Positions 15,697 through 28,499 of a stretch of DNA of 33,367 nt are shown here, piece by piece (within the stretch, counting starts at the first letter, position 1; each line of letters begins with the position of its first letter). The translations under genes were made by a program, and so were the position numbers. Below the pieces are notes generated by a model, which saw only the letters and a list, made by a program, of their open reading frames with translations, was not told the DNA's origin and did no database searches. This stretch comes from Opitutales bacterium (GTDB lineage Bacteria > Verrucomicrobiota > Verrucomicrobiia > Opitutales > Opitutaceae): the NCBI GenBank assembly GCA_018700525.1, contig JABITN010000153.1:1-33367 (forward strand). Reading direction: 5' to 3'.

Positions 15697-17334
15697 ATGA
15701 AAATCGGCTTAGCCCAGATAAACACCACCGTCGGAGACCTTCTAGGCAATGAAGCACTCATCATCGACGCCTATCGAACCTTGATAGCCCAAGGAGCTCA
15801 ATATGTCGTATTTCCCGAACTCGTCGTTACCGGCTATCCACCTAGAGACTTGCTATTCAAGCGTAGTTTCGCCCTCGACAATGTCACGGCAGCCCAGCGG
15901 ATCGCCACTCAATCTAACGAGGTCCCTATGATTTTCGGTTTCGTCGAACCCAACGCCAAAGACTTCGGGCGCCAATTCTTCAATTCAGCCGCTGTCTGCT
16001 ATAACGGCAAGATCCATCACATAGGCCAAAAGTGCCTTTTGCCCACTTACGATGTTTTCGACGAAGACCGCTACTTCGAGGCAGCCTCCTTGCCATTGGT
16101 TTTCGAATACAAAGGAAGTAAGGTCGGCGTCACTATTTGCGAAGACATATGGACCACTCCCGATGTAGCTGCTAGACCACGCTACCGTTCTTCCCCAATT
16201 GAATACCTAAAAGATCAAGAGCTCGATTTTCATGTCAATCTCTCCGCCAGCCCCTGGCACGTCGAGAAAACGGGAACGCGGCGAAAATTGATTTCGGACG
16301 TATCAACCTCGCTCAATTGTCCAAGCGTCTACGTTAATGCCGTCGGTGGCAACGATGAGCTCATCTTCGATGGGCGCAGCATGGTCGCCGACTCCCAGGG
16401 AAACATTCAGACTGGCCTCTCAGGCTTCGCCGAAGAATGCCGCGTAGTTGACCTCGAAACCAAAGCCAAACGTTCTCCCAGTTACGACCAATCCCCAATG
16501 CAGGATATTGAGGACGCTCTCTCTCTTGGGATTCGCGACTACGTTCACAAGAGCGGATTCAAAAAAGCCCTCATTGGCCTAAGTGGCGGTATCGATTCCG
16601 CGGTGACAGCAGCGATCGCTGTCAAAGCGCTCGGCAAAGAAAACGTGACCGGCATAGGTCTGCCCTCTGCGATTTCCTCCGATCACAGTAAAAACGACGC
16701 CGAAGATCTGGCCGAAAAACTGGATATAGAGTTTCACATGATTCCGATCGCTGGAGTCGTCGAAGCTTCCGAAAGCGCCCTCGCCCCTTTTTTCAAAGGA
16801 CTCGCTCCAGATGTAACCGAAGAGAACATCCAAGCTCGATCTCGAGGTCTATTGCTCATGGCCCTCTCCAACAAATTCGGAGCCCTTCTGCTCACGACCG
16901 GAAACAAAAGCGAACTTTCCGTCGGCTACTGTACGCTCTATGGCGATATGTGCGGCGGACTCGCCGTTATTTCCGACCTGCCGAAGGTAATGGTATTCGA
17001 GTTGGCCCGACACATGAACCGCGACCGTGAAATCATCCCGATCAACACCATCGAAAAACCTCCATCGGCCGAACTCCGCCCCGACCAGAAAGACGAGGAC
17101 AGTCTTCCTTCTTACGATATTCTAGACGCTATCCTAAAAAGCTATGTAGAAGACGGCCTATCCACCCAAGAAATCATCGGCCAAGGTTTTGAGGCAGACG
17201 TAGTCAAAGACATAATACGCAAAGTCGATCTAAACGAATACAAACGCAAGCAAGCCGCCCCTGGCCTCAAGATCACGCCGCTAGCCTTCGGCGTCGGTCG
17301 CAGAATTCCAATCGTACAAAAATACATTTCCTAA
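15697..17334 (+). CDS. nadE: Glutamine-dependent NAD+ synthetase
   Basis: The 545-residue two-domain enzyme makes NAD+ from deamido-NAD+, ATP and glutamine. The N-terminal nitrilase-like glutaminase domain (about 1-260) has the triad Glu41 ([11 protein letters not shown]), Lys112 ([18 protein letters not shown]) and Cys148 (VTICEDIW). The C-terminal synthetase domain (about 275-545) has the PP-loop [28 protein letters not shown] and [11 protein letters not shown]. The ATG at 15697 ([14 protein letters not shown]) is preferred over an upstream TTG at 15655, which would add a hydrophobic, non-conserved 14-residue leader. hemL follows 12 nt downstream. Confidence 0.97.
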   Translation: MKIGLAQINTTVGDLLGNEALIIDAYRTLIAQGAQYVVFPELVVTGYPPRDLLFKRSFALDNVTAAQRIATQSNEVPMIFGFVEPNAKDFGRQFFNSAAVCYNGKIHHIGQKCLLPTYDVFDEDRYFEAASLPLVFEYKGSKVGVTICEDIWTTPDVAARPRYRSSPIEYLKDQELDFHVNLSASPWHVEKTGTRRKLISDVSTSLNCPSVYVNAVGGNDELIFDGRSMVADSQGNIQTGLSGFAEECRVVDLETKAKRSPSYDQSPMQDIEDALSLGIRDYVHKSGFKKALIGLSGGIDSAVTAAIAVKALGKENVTGIGLPSAISSDHSKNDAEDLAEKLDIEFHMIPIAGVVEASESALAPFFKGLAPDVTEENIQARSRGLLLMALSNKFGALLLTTGNKSELSVGYCTLYGDMCGGLAVISDLPKVMVFELARHMNRDREIIPINTIEKPPSAELRPDQKDEDSLPSYDILDAILKSYVEDGLSTQEIIGQGFEADVVKDIIRKVDLNEYKRKQAAPGLKITPLAFGVGRRIPIVQKYIS

Positions 17335-17346
17335 CCGCTTTCTTAA

Positions 17347-18624
17347 ATGACCACATCATCCGAACTTTTTCAGCGCGCTCAACAACTCATGCCCGGCGGC
17401 GTCAATTCGCCAGTCCGCGCATTTCGATCAGTAGGTGGAGCTCCTTTCTTCACGAAGAGCGCCCAAGGCGCCACGCTGACAACTGCCGATGATCGCGAGT
17501 TAATTGATTTCGTCTGTACTTGGGGACCCGCGATTCACGGTCACAACAACGAGACCATCCGCAAAGCAATCTCAGAGGCTCTCAATAAAGGCACCAGTTT
17601 CGGAACACCCAATCCGTACGAGATAGAGATGGCAGAGCTCATTATCGATCTCGTGCCCTCCGTCGAAAAAGTAAGAATGGTCAATAGTGGCACCGAAGCC
17701 ACAATGACCGCTATTCGACTTGCCCGCGGTTATACGAAACGCCACAAAATCATCAAATTCGCTGGTTGTTACCACGGCCACGTCGATTCGCTTCTAATCA
17801 AAGCCGGTTCAGGAGCCCTCACACTCGGTAATCCCGACAGTGCAGGAATTCCTGAAAGTCTCGCGCGGGAAACCATCGTCCTTCCTTTCAATGATCCGGA
17901 AGCTCTCGAAAACGCATTCGCGAGCTACAGCGACCAACTCGCTGCCGTCATACTAGAACCGTACCCCGCCAACGTAGGACTCATTTTTCCAAAATCTGGA
18001 TACTTACAACAGCTACGAAAACTCTGCTCCGAACACGGAGCGATCTTAATTTTCGATGAAGTCATGACAGGCTTTCGCGTTTCCGCTGGTGGCGTTCAGC
18101 AGCACGAAGCAATTACCCCCGACCTTACGGCACTCGGCAAGATCATCGGTGGCGGATTGCCAGTCGGAGCGCTTGGCGGTAAAGCCGAAATCATGGACTA
18201 TCTCGCTCCCCTGGGTCCTGTTTATCAAGCAGGCACTTTAAGCGGCAACCCTCTCGCCATGGCTGCTGGCATAGCCTCCTTGCGTATGCTCGAGGAAGGC
18301 AATGTCTACCAACGCCTCGAAATTATGGGCGAACAAGTTCGCGAAGCGATCCAAACAGCTTCCAAAGAAAGCGGCATTCCCCTACAAATTCCGCAAGTAG
18401 CCTCCATGTTCTGCATCTACTTCAGCGAGAAACCCGTCGAAAACCTCGACGATGCAACTGATACTAACACCGATCGATTCAATAAATTCTTTCATACCTG
18501 CCTAGAAAACGGTGTCTATATTCCTCCTTCGAAATACGAAGCCAATTTCATCTCCACCGCCCACCAGCAAGGCTCCATAGACCAAGCCTGCGATGTGATG
18601 GTTGAAGCGATACACTCGCTTTAG
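17347..18624 (+). CDS. hemL: Glutamate-1-semialdehyde 2,1-aminomutase
   Basis: The 425-residue PLP enzyme makes 5-aminolevulinate from glutamate-1-semialdehyde in the C5 route to haem. Family landmarks are [13 protein letters not shown] at the N-terminus, [43 protein letters not shown] and the PLP-linking Lys265 in [16 protein letters not shown]. Length is normal. It is co-transcribed with nadE. No terminator with a T run is seen in the 98 nt before the convergent tatC gene, only short dyads such as GAGGA-TTCCGT-TCCTC at 18691-18706. Confidence 0.97.
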   Translation: MTTSSELFQRAQQLMPGGVNSPVRAFRSVGGAPFFTKSAQGATLTTADDRELIDFVCTWGPAIHGHNNETIRKAISEALNKGTSFGTPNPYEIEMAELIIDLVPSVEKVRMVNSGTEATMTAIRLARGYTKRHKIIKFAGCYHGHVDSLLIKAGSGALTLGNPDSAGIPESLARETIVLPFNDPEALENAFASYSDQLAAVILEPYPANVGLIFPKSGYLQQLRKLCSEHGAILIFDEVMTGFRVSAGGVQQHEAITPDLTALGKIIGGGLPVGALGGKAEIMDYLAPLGPVYQAGTLSGNPLAMAAGIASLRMLEEGNVYQRLEIMGEQVREAIQTASKESGIPLQIPQVASMFCIYFSEKPVENLDDATDTNTDRFNKFFHTCLENGVYIPPSKYEANFISTAHQQGSIDQACDVMVEAIHSL

Positions 18625-18722
18625 CTGGACGAGCCATCTTCTGCACAGTTTCTTACGGGCTAACGACCCGTCGCTCTATTGATCAGCTCAGAGGATTCCG
18701 TTCCTCAACCGCCCTCCTAGAC

Positions 18723-19562
18723 TCAATCGTCGTCTAGACGCTCAGCTTCATCTTCATCCTGCTTTTGCTTCTTCACTAAGAAAGCCGAGACGATAATCGC
18801 CAGTTCGTATAGAATCCACAGTGGACCTGCCAGCGCTAGCTGCGTTATCGGTTCAGGAGGCGTAAGAATAGCCGCTAGAACAACAATCGTCAAAACGATA
18901 TAGCGGCGATATTGTCTGAGTTGTTCCGGAGTCACTACTCCAACTGACACAAGCACTACAATCGCAAGCGGCATTTGAAATGCGATACCAAGACCCAAAA
19001 TAGTGAAAGTCAGAAATCCGAAATAATTGCTGGTGGTCCATAAGAGCTGAAATCCGAGCAAATTATTGAACCAAATAACCGCCCCTATAGTGCGCGGCAG
19101 CAAAAAGAAATAGCCAAACGAACATCCAAGCAAGAAAAGTACGAACACTGCTATTGAGCCTGGAATCAGAATCTTCTTTTCGTGCTTAGTGAGTGCCGGC
19201 GCCAAAAATCGCCCTACATAGTATACGATAACTGGAGACGCTATCATTAGACCGATAATCACCCCAATCAACAGCATCGCCATAAAAACGCCGGTAACAT
19301 TGTAAGTCGTTAGCCCCTCGAAAACACGTAGGCGCTCGGCTTCGGGCAAATGCACATAGTTTGCATGCAATGGAGCCAAAAGAATATCTTTCACATCCAC
19401 GATCCGGATCATCGAGGCGACAAACGCTATGACAAAAATCGCCAGTGGCTTTAGAAGCGTCCAACGCAATTCTTCCAGATGGTCCAAGAATCCCATTTGC
19501 TTAGGATCGCCCGCCCATTCTGGCTCGTCGTCATTATCGTGATATGGCTCTATGTCGCTCAT
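18723..19562 (-). CDS. tatC: Sec-independent protein translocase TatC
   Basis: The 279-residue integral membrane protein recognises twin-arginine signals in the Tat translocon. After an acidic N-terminus it has the signature MGFLDHLEELRW (residues 23-34), then six predicted membrane helices (from about 38 to 260), including the ILIPGSIAVFVLFLLGCSFGYFFLLP region and the loop VGVVTPEQLRQYRRYIVL. The C-terminus is charged (KKQKQDEDEAERLDDD). The gene stands alone here, without tatA or tatB. At least two Tat-signal proteins are encoded in this window (24270 and 29780). Confidence 0.96.
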   Translation of the reverse strand: MSDIEPYHDNDDEPEWAGDPKQMGFLDHLEELRWTLLKPLAIFVIAFVASMIRIVDVKDILLAPLHANYVHLPEAERLRVFEGLTTYNVTGVFMAMLLIGVIIGLMIASPVIVYYVGRFLAPALTKHEKKILIPGSIAVFVLFLLGCSFGYFFLLPRTIGAVIWFNNLLGFQLLWTTSNYFGFLTFTILGLGIAFQMPLAIVVLVSVGVVTPEQLRQYRRYIVLTIVVLAAILTPPEPITQLALAGPLWILYELAIIVSAFLVKKQKQDEDEAERLDDD

Positions 19563-19824
19563 TCGAAATTCGAAAAACAGTTACATGAACAAGTGATTCA
19601 GATCCCGCAATACCAATTTGATACTGATTCCAATGCTCGAACACGGAGATTTCCACCAAACCTAAGATGAACCGACTGCTCGTTCACTTGTCTCGAATAA
19701 GAACAATTGAATTCCACGAATTAATGCCCGCCAGTAATTCAATCGCTTAAGCAGAACCGTTCATTGTCCTCTTAATAGAACCTGTTTAAAGCTTCCCTTC
19801 CCAGTTTTCATTTGATCATTCCCG
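19563..19824. other. Non-coding stretch between tatC and ppdK
   Basis: This gap separates the divergent tatC and ppdK genes. It is AT-rich and holds no ORF, RNA fold or repeat that I can support. The tatC promoter should lie within it. Its right-hand continuation holds the ppdK promoter candidate and a leader ORF, listed separately. Confidence 0.5.
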
Positions 19825-19852
19825 TTGACAGAACCCTATCTCTCCTTATGAG
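19825..19852 (+). promoter_or_regulatory. Candidate ppdK promoter
   Basis: A perfect -35 box TTGACA (19825-19830) is followed after 16 nt by TATGAG (19847-19852) as -10. The predicted start near 19859 gives a leader of about 70 nt before the ppdK ATG, long enough to contain the GGAGG site and the small ORF at 19876-19926. Confidence 0.55.
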
Positions 19853-19875
19853 GGATCCTTTTCCTGGAGGAATAG

Positions 19876-19926
19876 GTGCATTTTCCGACGCCCCCAACAC
19901 ATCGCAAATCCATATTAGCTAATTAA
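19876..19926 (+). CDS. Putative 16-residue leader peptide upstream of ppdK
   Basis: A GTG start at 19876 follows GGAGG (19866-19870) by 5 nt, the ideal spacing. The frame reads [16 protein letters not shown] and stops with TAA at 19924-19926, 2 nt before the ppdK ATG. The arrangement would allow ribosomes that terminate on the leader ORF to re-initiate on ppdK. The peptide has no hydrophobic signal or run of a single regulatory amino acid, so control by translational coupling is more likely than classic attenuation. It is out of frame with ppdK. Whether it is translated is unproven. Confidence 0.4.
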   Translation: MHFPTPPTHRKSILAN

Positions 19927-19928
19927 GG

Positions 19929-22688
<2,760 letters not shown>

Positions 22689-22720
22689 GCGATGCGAATT
22701 CAAAAAAGCTTTTAGCTAAT

Positions 22721-22759
22721 CAGCCCTGCTCTCTTCACGGGAGCAGGGCTTTTCTTTTT
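22721..22759 (+). terminator. Terminator of ppdK
   Basis: AGCCCTGCTC (22722-22731) and GAGCAGGGCT (22741-22750) form a perfect 10-bp stem around a 9-nt loop, followed by a T-rich tract (TTTCTTTTT). It lies about 33 nt after the ppdK stop. Confidence 0.93.
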
Positions 22760-22836
22760 AAAGATCACCCTAATCATTCTTCAATCGACTATCTCGTTTT
22801 ACTGCCCGATTATTCTATTTCCAAAAATAAAACTAA

Positions 22837-24117
22837 GTGTTCGACCTCGAAGAAAACCGTAAGAAAGTTCAAAACGCCCTCCTCGTTGGCATTCAACAGC
22901 CAAAGATGACGCGTCAGGAATCCGAATATCTGCTGGAAGAACTCACCGAGCTCACACTCAATCTCGATATCCCAATCGCCGATCGAATGATCGTGAAACT
23001 AAGGAAGCCAACCCCTGCCTTTCTAGTTGGCAAAGGGAAACTCCAGGAAATCATAGATCTCATCCACGAGAAAAATATCGACGTCATCATTTTCGATGAA
23101 GAACTCTCTCCTGCACAGCAGCGCAACTGGGAACGCGAATCGAAAATCTGCGTCATTGATCGACAAGAGGTCATCATCGACATTTTTTCCGAACGCGCTC
23201 ATACTAAAGAAGCTGTCCTTCAAGTTTCCTTGGCTCGAATGGAATACTCCTTGCCTCGTCTCACTCGAGCATGGACCCACTTAAGTCGTCAGCGAGGTGG
23301 AGGAACCGGAGCGCGCGGACAAGGCGAAACCCAACTCGAGGCCGATCGCCGCATGATCAACGATCGTATTTCCAACGTTAAGAAGGAACTCAAAGAGGTC
23401 ATCAAACACCGATTGGTCCAACGAGCCAAACGTCTCCGAAAGCCTGTTCCAACCGTATCTATCGTAGGATACACAAACGCAGGGAAGTCATCGCTCCTTA
23501 ACGCCCTCACCCACTCAAAGGCTCTCGCAGCCGACAAGCTTTTCGCAACGCTGGATCCTACAACCCGCCGGCTCGATCTCGACAACAGCCAACATGTATT
23601 GCTCACCGATACCGTTGGATTCGTTCGCCGCCTTCCTCACAGGCTTGTAGATGCCTTTAAAGCCACCCTGGAAGAGGCAGTCGTAGCTGATTTACTGATA
23701 CACCTAATCGACGTTTCCAACCCCGAGTTCGAATCTCATTTCGAAACAACAAAGAAAGTCCTCCAGGAAATCGGAGCCGATAAAAACCCAACTCTCATCG
23801 TTTTCAACAAGGTCGATCTTTTGGTAAATGCTGAAATAATCGACCGTCTAAGAATCCTACACGAAGATGCTCTCTTTATCAGTGCCGAAAGCGGCGAAGG
23901 ACTGGAGTCCCTCAAGGAAATCATCTCCGATCGCCTCAACGCCCAGCTTCGCTCCACGAAACTCGTCATCCCCCACGACCGCTACGACATCATTTCAAAA
24001 CTCCACACGAGCGGCGGCATTCGGCACCAAACAACGGAAGACGATGGAGTTCACATAGAAGGCCTTTTCTCGGAAAGTCTCCAAGGAATCCTCACGCCAT
24101 TCATTATGAACGCCTAA
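22837..24117 (+). CDS. hflX: GTPase HflX
   Basis: The 426-residue ribosome-associated GTPase splits or rescues stalled 70S ribosomes in characterised homologues. The N-terminal HflX domain (about 1-200) includes AFLVGKGKLQEI, FDEELSPAQQRNWE and the glycine-rich linker GGGTGARGQGETQLEADRR (154-172). The G domain has GYTNAGKSS (G1, 211-219), DTVGFVRRLPH (G3, 258 onward), NKVD (G4, 324-327) and SAESGEG (G5). The frame begins with a GTG at 22837; no ATG with conserved sequence lies nearby. It is an independent unit after the ppdK terminator. Confidence 0.96.
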   Translation: MFDLEENRKKVQNALLVGIQQPKMTRQESEYLLEELTELTLNLDIPIADRMIVKLRKPTPAFLVGKGKLQEIIDLIHEKNIDVIIFDEELSPAQQRNWERESKICVIDRQEVIIDIFSERAHTKEAVLQVSLARMEYSLPRLTRAWTHLSRQRGGGTGARGQGETQLEADRRMINDRISNVKKELKEVIKHRLVQRAKRLRKPVPTVSIVGYTNAGKSSLLNALTHSKALAADKLFATLDPTTRRLDLDNSQHVLLTDTVGFVRRLPHRLVDAFKATLEEAVVADLLIHLIDVSNPEFESHFETTKKVLQEIGADKNPTLIVFNKVDLLVNAEIIDRLRILHEDALFISAESGEGLESLKEIISDRLNAQLRSTKLVIPHDRYDIISKLHTSGGIRHQTTEDDGVHIEGLFSESLQGILTPFIMNA

Positions 24118-24269
24118 CTTCACAACATACCAGACGATCCTACAGTTTGAATGCTGTCGAATAGTTTGAAAATCGACTCCGACCTTAGAAATTACTCGGT
24201 CTATTTAAAATCAAATATGGACTTAGTATCCCTTCGACCCTCTTTTGTTAAGCTAACTGGAATGCAATT

Positions 24270-25682
24270 ATGACAACCCCATCTCGACGCGACTTCGTAA
24301 AAAACTCACTATTCACAGCCGGATTTCTCGGACTGAGCGCTTGTTCAACCAATTACTCGAGCAGCAATTCTCCAACTAAAACCGGCCCAATAAATACCTC
24401 AGCCGAAGGATACGGTTCGCTTTTCCCGGACCCTAATGGCACATTAAGACTGCCCAAAGGCTTTTCCTACCAGACTCTATCCAAGACGGGGGAATTGATG
24501 GATGACGGCTTTTTCGTACCAGGAGCCCATGATGGGATGGCTGCATTCCCAGGTCCCGATGGACTCACTATTCTCGTCCGCAATCACGAAATGAGTCCCG
24601 GAAGCAAACAGAAGGACGCTTTTGCCAAAAAAAGTGTGGAGCAATCATTCGACGATAGTCAAATGTATGATGCAGGGAACAACGATACGCTCTGCACAGG
24701 AGGCACCTCGACCCTCGTTTTCGATACCCGCACGCAAGCGCTCAAACGACATTACTTGTCCCTCTCTGGAACCATTCGCAATTGCTCCGGAGGCACAACG
24801 CCTTGGGGATCTTGGGTTACCTGCGAAGAGACCACAGCCAAAGCCGACGAGAACCTGCAAAAGGATCACGGGTACAATTTCGAAGTTCCCGCCAACGCAG
24901 AGATGAGCTTAGCCACTCCAACGCCTCTCATAGAAATGGGCCGTTTCAATCACGAGGCCATAGCGGTCGACCCGGCAAGCGGCATCGTCTACCAAACCGA
25001 AGATCGCCCTGACGGACTGATCTACCGCTACATTCCCAACGTTCGCGGACAACTCTCAAAAGGCGGCCGTCTCCAAGCGCTGGCGATTAAAGGGTCTCCC
25101 TCTAGCGACACCCGCAATTGGGAAGAAATCGATTTGCCCAGCTTTCCCGCCAACAAGCCGATCGAAGTCGAATGGATCGACGTGCAAGACCCAACCGCTC
25201 CAAACGACGACCTACGCTACACCGGATTTAAAAACGGCGCCGCTAGGTTCGCCAGAGGCGAAGGCATGTTCTACGGGAACGGCGAAATCTACTTCGCCTG
25301 TACCAACGGCGGGGCTAAAAAATTCGGTCAAATTTTCCGCTACCGTCCTAGTTTTAACGAAGGTACGCCTACTGAAGCCGACGCTCCAGGAAAGCTCGAG
25401 CTCTTTATCGAAAGCTATGATCTTGAGCTTCTGAAAGCCTGTGACAATCTCACCATCGCGCCCTGGGGCGATATAGTCATTTGCGAAGACGACGGAGAAA
25501 GCAGCGCTATCGTTGGCATAACTCCCAAAGGAGCGATGTACAAAATCGGTCACTTAGACATGGATAGCGAAGTCGCCGGAGCCTGTTTCTCGCCCGACGG
25601 TACTACGCTTTTCGTCAACATCCAAAAAAATCCAGGACAAACTCTCGCGATAACCGGCCCCTGGCGCAACCGTATCGGATAA
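24270..25682 (+). CDS. PhoX-family (DUF839) Tat-exported lipoprotein
   Basis: The 470-residue protein begins with a twin-arginine signal, SRRDFVKNSLFTAGFLGLSA, ending in a lipobox L22-S23-A24-Cys25; Ser at +2 predicts outer-membrane sorting. The mature part shows PhoX hallmarks: RNHEMSPGS, NCSGGTTPWGSWVTCEET, GRFNHEAIAVDP, YQTEDRPDGLIYRYIP and CDNLTIAPWGDIVICEDD. PhoX enzymes are Ca/Fe-dependent phosphatases, folded as a beta-propeller, but many relatives have no tested activity. The neighbouring convergent gene also encodes an exported beta-propeller. No Pho-box repeat is recognised upstream. Phosphatase activity is inference. Confidence 0.88.
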   Translation: MTTPSRRDFVKNSLFTAGFLGLSACSTNYSSSNSPTKTGPINTSAEGYGSLFPDPNGTLRLPKGFSYQTLSKTGELMDDGFFVPGAHDGMAAFPGPDGLTILVRNHEMSPGSKQKDAFAKKSVEQSFDDSQMYDAGNNDTLCTGGTSTLVFDTRTQALKRHYLSLSGTIRNCSGGTTPWGSWVTCEETTAKADENLQKDHGYNFEVPANAEMSLATPTPLIEMGRFNHEAIAVDPASGIVYQTEDRPDGLIYRYIPNVRGQLSKGGRLQALAIKGSPSSDTRNWEEIDLPSFPANKPIEVEWIDVQDPTAPNDDLRYTGFKNGAARFARGEGMFYGNGEIYFACTNGGAKKFGQIFRYRPSFNEGTPTEADAPGKLELFIESYDLELLKACDNLTIAPWGDIVICEDDGESSAIVGITPKGAMYKIGHLDMDSEVAGACFSPDGTTLFVNIQKNPGQTLAITGPWRNRIG

Positions 25683-25711
25683 ATCGCTACAGCTTGATCT
25701 TCACGGTCTAC

Positions 25712-26638
25712 TCAATACTTCGACACATTGACAGTACCGGCCAACATGTCTGGCACTAGCAATCGTCGATTCTCTTCATCCAGGTAAAAATCAGCAGCCG
25801 ATTTCAGTCCGTCAATCACGACACGCGACGACTTCCCATCCGGAGCTACTTTCCAGGCCCGTCCTTGCTTCCAGCTGGAAACGAAATAATTGCCCTCACG
25901 ATCCTGTTCCACCGCATCGGCACCGCGAAAACTGTCGGCGACGACGTCTAATTTGCCGTCTCGCAACTCAAGAAGGTTACCTGTAAAAAACGCTCCCACC
26001 ATCAGTTGCCCGTCCTTGCCAACGCCGACACCGTTCGGGCACGGCATCAACGAATTGGCATCAATTGCTATACTGATTTCTCCATCTAGGCCAATCTGAT
26101 ACACTCGGCCGATTGTTGAAATTTCTCGAGCATCTTTACCCCCCAAAGGCCACAGTTTCCCATTCGGACCATGCATTTTTGTGTTAGCTCCCATATCGGT
26201 AATGTAGATGCTTTTACCATCAAGGCTCGCAGCAGCGTCATTTAAATAGGACACAGCTTTCGGGAAATCACTCTCGCCTGCCAAGATAGTGACATTCCCC
26301 TTACTATCGATTCTCCGAACTTTGTTCAGATCTGTAGCGAATAAATAACCACCCACGAAACAAATTCCTTTCGGTTCGTCGAAACCGCGAGCGAACACGG
26401 TTACCACTGAACCATGGATCCGCTTGATTACGCCATCGCCCGCTTCCTTGCCATTCATAACCGTCACGAAGAAATCTCCGCCGAACCCTTTCGTAATACT
26501 CTCTGGGCGTTGGCCCACCTCGATTACGTCGGGCAAGGCTGACTTGTGATGGTCGGCAAACGAGACGGCAAACGACAACAGGATTGAAAGGAAAGTTGCC
26601 ATAGCGGCTCGAAGATAACGATTACTGGTAACACTCAT
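25712..26638 (-). CDS. Secreted SMP-30/NHL-type beta-propeller protein
   Basis: The 308-residue protein has a Sec signal (NRYLRAAMATFLSILLSFAVSFA, about residues 6-28 shown in part) with a likely cut before DHHKS. The rest consists of repeated four-stranded blades with motifs such as GFGGDFFVTVMNG, EPKGICFVGGYLFATDLNKVRRID, SLDGKSIYITDMG, CPNGVGVGKDGQLMVG and EQDREGNYFVSSW, typical of SMP-30/gluconolactonase/LRE-like propellers. The metal ligands of true lactonases cannot be assigned with confidence, so it may be a binding protein or a sugar-lactone hydrolase in the periplasm. It is convergent with the PhoX-like gene. Confidence 0.8.
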   Translation of the reverse strand: MSVTSNRYLRAAMATFLSILLSFAVSFADHHKSALPDVIEVGQRPESITKGFGGDFFVTVMNGKEAGDGVIKRIHGSVVTVFARGFDEPKGICFVGGYLFATDLNKVRRIDSKGNVTILAGESDFPKAVSYLNDAAASLDGKSIYITDMGANTKMHGPNGKLWPLGGKDAREISTIGRVYQIGLDGEISIAIDANSLMPCPNGVGVGKDGQLMVGAFFTGNLLELRDGKLDVVADSFRGADAVEQDREGNYFVSSWKQGRAWKVAPDGKSSRVVIDGLKSAADFYLDEENRRLLVPDMLAGTVNVSKY

Positions 26639-26842
26639 ATGGATACATTGAATATTGAAAAAACCGCTATTATCTCTACTTTAAAACAAGAGATCTGTCT
26701 ATATCAATTCGCTCAATCGATAAATGAAAGAGATGCCTCCCATCCATGCCCAAGTACTTGTTTTCAGCGAAAATCGACCCAAATAACCGCTTCGAATCCC
26801 GCTTGACCCGACAAGCCGCCTACCTAAGGTGCGCTTCTTCCT

Positions 26843-28468
26843 ATGATCAATCTAGTCGACGTCTCCCTCCGCTATGGCGAAAAGGTAATCTATACCAAGA
26901 TTTCCACAACAATCGGCGCTCGTGACCGCATCGGTCTCGTTGGCTCCAATGGATCAGGCAAGTCCACGCTCATCAAACTCCTTCTGAACGAGGTCGAAAT
27001 CGACTCCGGAACCGTCGAACGCCCCAGCTACGTCACCCTCGGTTACCTCCCCCAGGATGGTATCGAAGTGAAAGGCAAGACGCTCATCGAAGAAGTCGCA
27101 ACCGCCTTCGAGGACGCCCTCGAACTGCAAAATAAAATCGACGAAGCCGACGAGAAAATGATGGAGATGGATACTTCATCAGAGGAGTATTACGAATTGC
27201 TCGATCAGATCGGCGCCTGGGAACAAAAGCTCGATACTCACGAGCCAGAAAAAATGAAGTCCCGTATCGAAAAGACGCTGATGGGACTAGGATTCGCCAC
27301 CTCCGACTTCGGACGCGACACCGGCGAATTCTCTGGCGGATGGCAAATGCGGATGGCACTGGCCAAACTGCTCCTTAGAGAACCTTCGCTCCTACTACTC
27401 GATGAGCCAACCAATCACCTGGACATCATTTCCCAGCAATGGCTCGAAGACTACCTCACTCGCTACGAAGGCTCGCTCATAATCATTTCCCATGATCGCG
27501 CGTTCCTCGATGTCGTCACCAATCGCACTATCCATCTTTCCATGGGAGCGCTGACCACCTACAGCGGCAACTACTCCTTCTACGTCAAAGAATCCGAGGC
27601 CAACCTAGAAATCTTGCGTAAGAAAGCGAAAAACCAACAAACGGAAATTCAGCGTCAAAAGGATTTTATTAACCGATTTCGCGGCAACGTAAAAAAAGCC
27701 TCCCTCGTCCAAAGTCGCATCAAAGAATTGGACAAAATGGAGATCGTCAAACTACCTCCGCAGGAAAAGAAAATGTTCTTCCGCTTCCCGCCTCCACCGC
27801 CAGCCAGCGCAAAGGTGATCGAGCTCACGAACATGTCCAAATCCTACGGCGATCTCGAAGTATTCAGAGGCCTGGACTTTCATATCGAAAAGGGTGACCG
27901 CTTAGCCATCGTCGGCGTCAACGGTGCCGGTAAATCGACCCTTGCCCGCATACTCGCCGGTATTGAACCCTTTCAAGAAGGCGAACGTACGCTCGGAATC
28001 AATACCGTGCTCGCCTACTTCGCTCAGCAGCAAGCGGAAGAACTTGATCCCAACAAAACCGTTTTGGAAGAGGTCGAACAAGCCTCAGCCGACGCAGGGC
28101 GCGAAGAATCCAATCCACGGGCTGTGCTCGGCGCCCTCCTCTTTCGCAAAGACGATGTCTTCAAAAAAACCACTGTCCTGTCCGGCGGCGAACGCAATCG
28201 CCTGGCATTGGCGAAAATGCTCATGCAGGAAGCCAATGCCATCATACTCGATGAGCCCACCAATCACTTGGACATCAAAAGTAAGGAAATCCTTCAGGAC
28301 GCCGTGCGCACATTCAACGGCACGGTGATTCTCGTAAGCCACGATCGCGACTTCCTCGACCCGATCGTCAACAAGATCCTCGAAGTCAGCAAGACTGGAA
28401 CGCGGATGCTAACCAGCAACGTCAGCGAATACATCGAGCGCATCAAACGAGAGAACGCTGAGCGCTAA
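26843..28468 (+). CDS. ABC-F family ATP-binding protein
   Basis: The 541-residue soluble protein has two ABC domains and no membrane segment, the ABC-F layout. The first domain has Walker A GSNGSGKST (34-42), signature FSGGWQMR (from 163) and LLLLDEPTNHLD; the second has Walker A GVNGAGKST (from about 358), signature LSGGERNR (446) and ILDEPTNHLD. The linker carries the basic coiled segment ILRKKAKNQQTEIQRQKDFINRF in part, which reaches into the ribosome in characterised members, here a YdiF/Uup-like subgroup. The role is probably translational, at the ribosomal E site; antibiotic resistance is not implied by sequence. Confidence 0.93.
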   Translation: MINLVDVSLRYGEKVIYTKISTTIGARDRIGLVGSNGSGKSTLIKLLLNEVEIDSGTVERPSYVTLGYLPQDGIEVKGKTLIEEVATAFEDALELQNKIDEADEKMMEMDTSSEEYYELLDQIGAWEQKLDTHEPEKMKSRIEKTLMGLGFATSDFGRDTGEFSGGWQMRMALAKLLLREPSLLLLDEPTNHLDIISQQWLEDYLTRYEGSLIIISHDRAFLDVVTNRTIHLSMGALTTYSGNYSFYVKESEANLEILRKKAKNQQTEIQRQKDFINRFRGNVKKASLVQSRIKELDKMEIVKLPPQEKKMFFRFPPPPPASAKVIELTNMSKSYGDLEVFRGLDFHIEKGDRLAIVGVNGAGKSTLARILAGIEPFQEGERTLGINTVLAYFAQQQAEELDPNKTVLEEVEQASADAGREESNPRAVLGALLFRKDDVFKKTTVLSGGERNRLALAKMLMQEANAIILDEPTNHLDIKSKEILQDAVRTFNGTVILVSHDRDFLDPIVNKILEVSKTGTRMLTSNVSEYIERIKRENAER

Positions 28469-28499
28469 GGCGACAGCGTCTCTACAATTCGAATTGGTT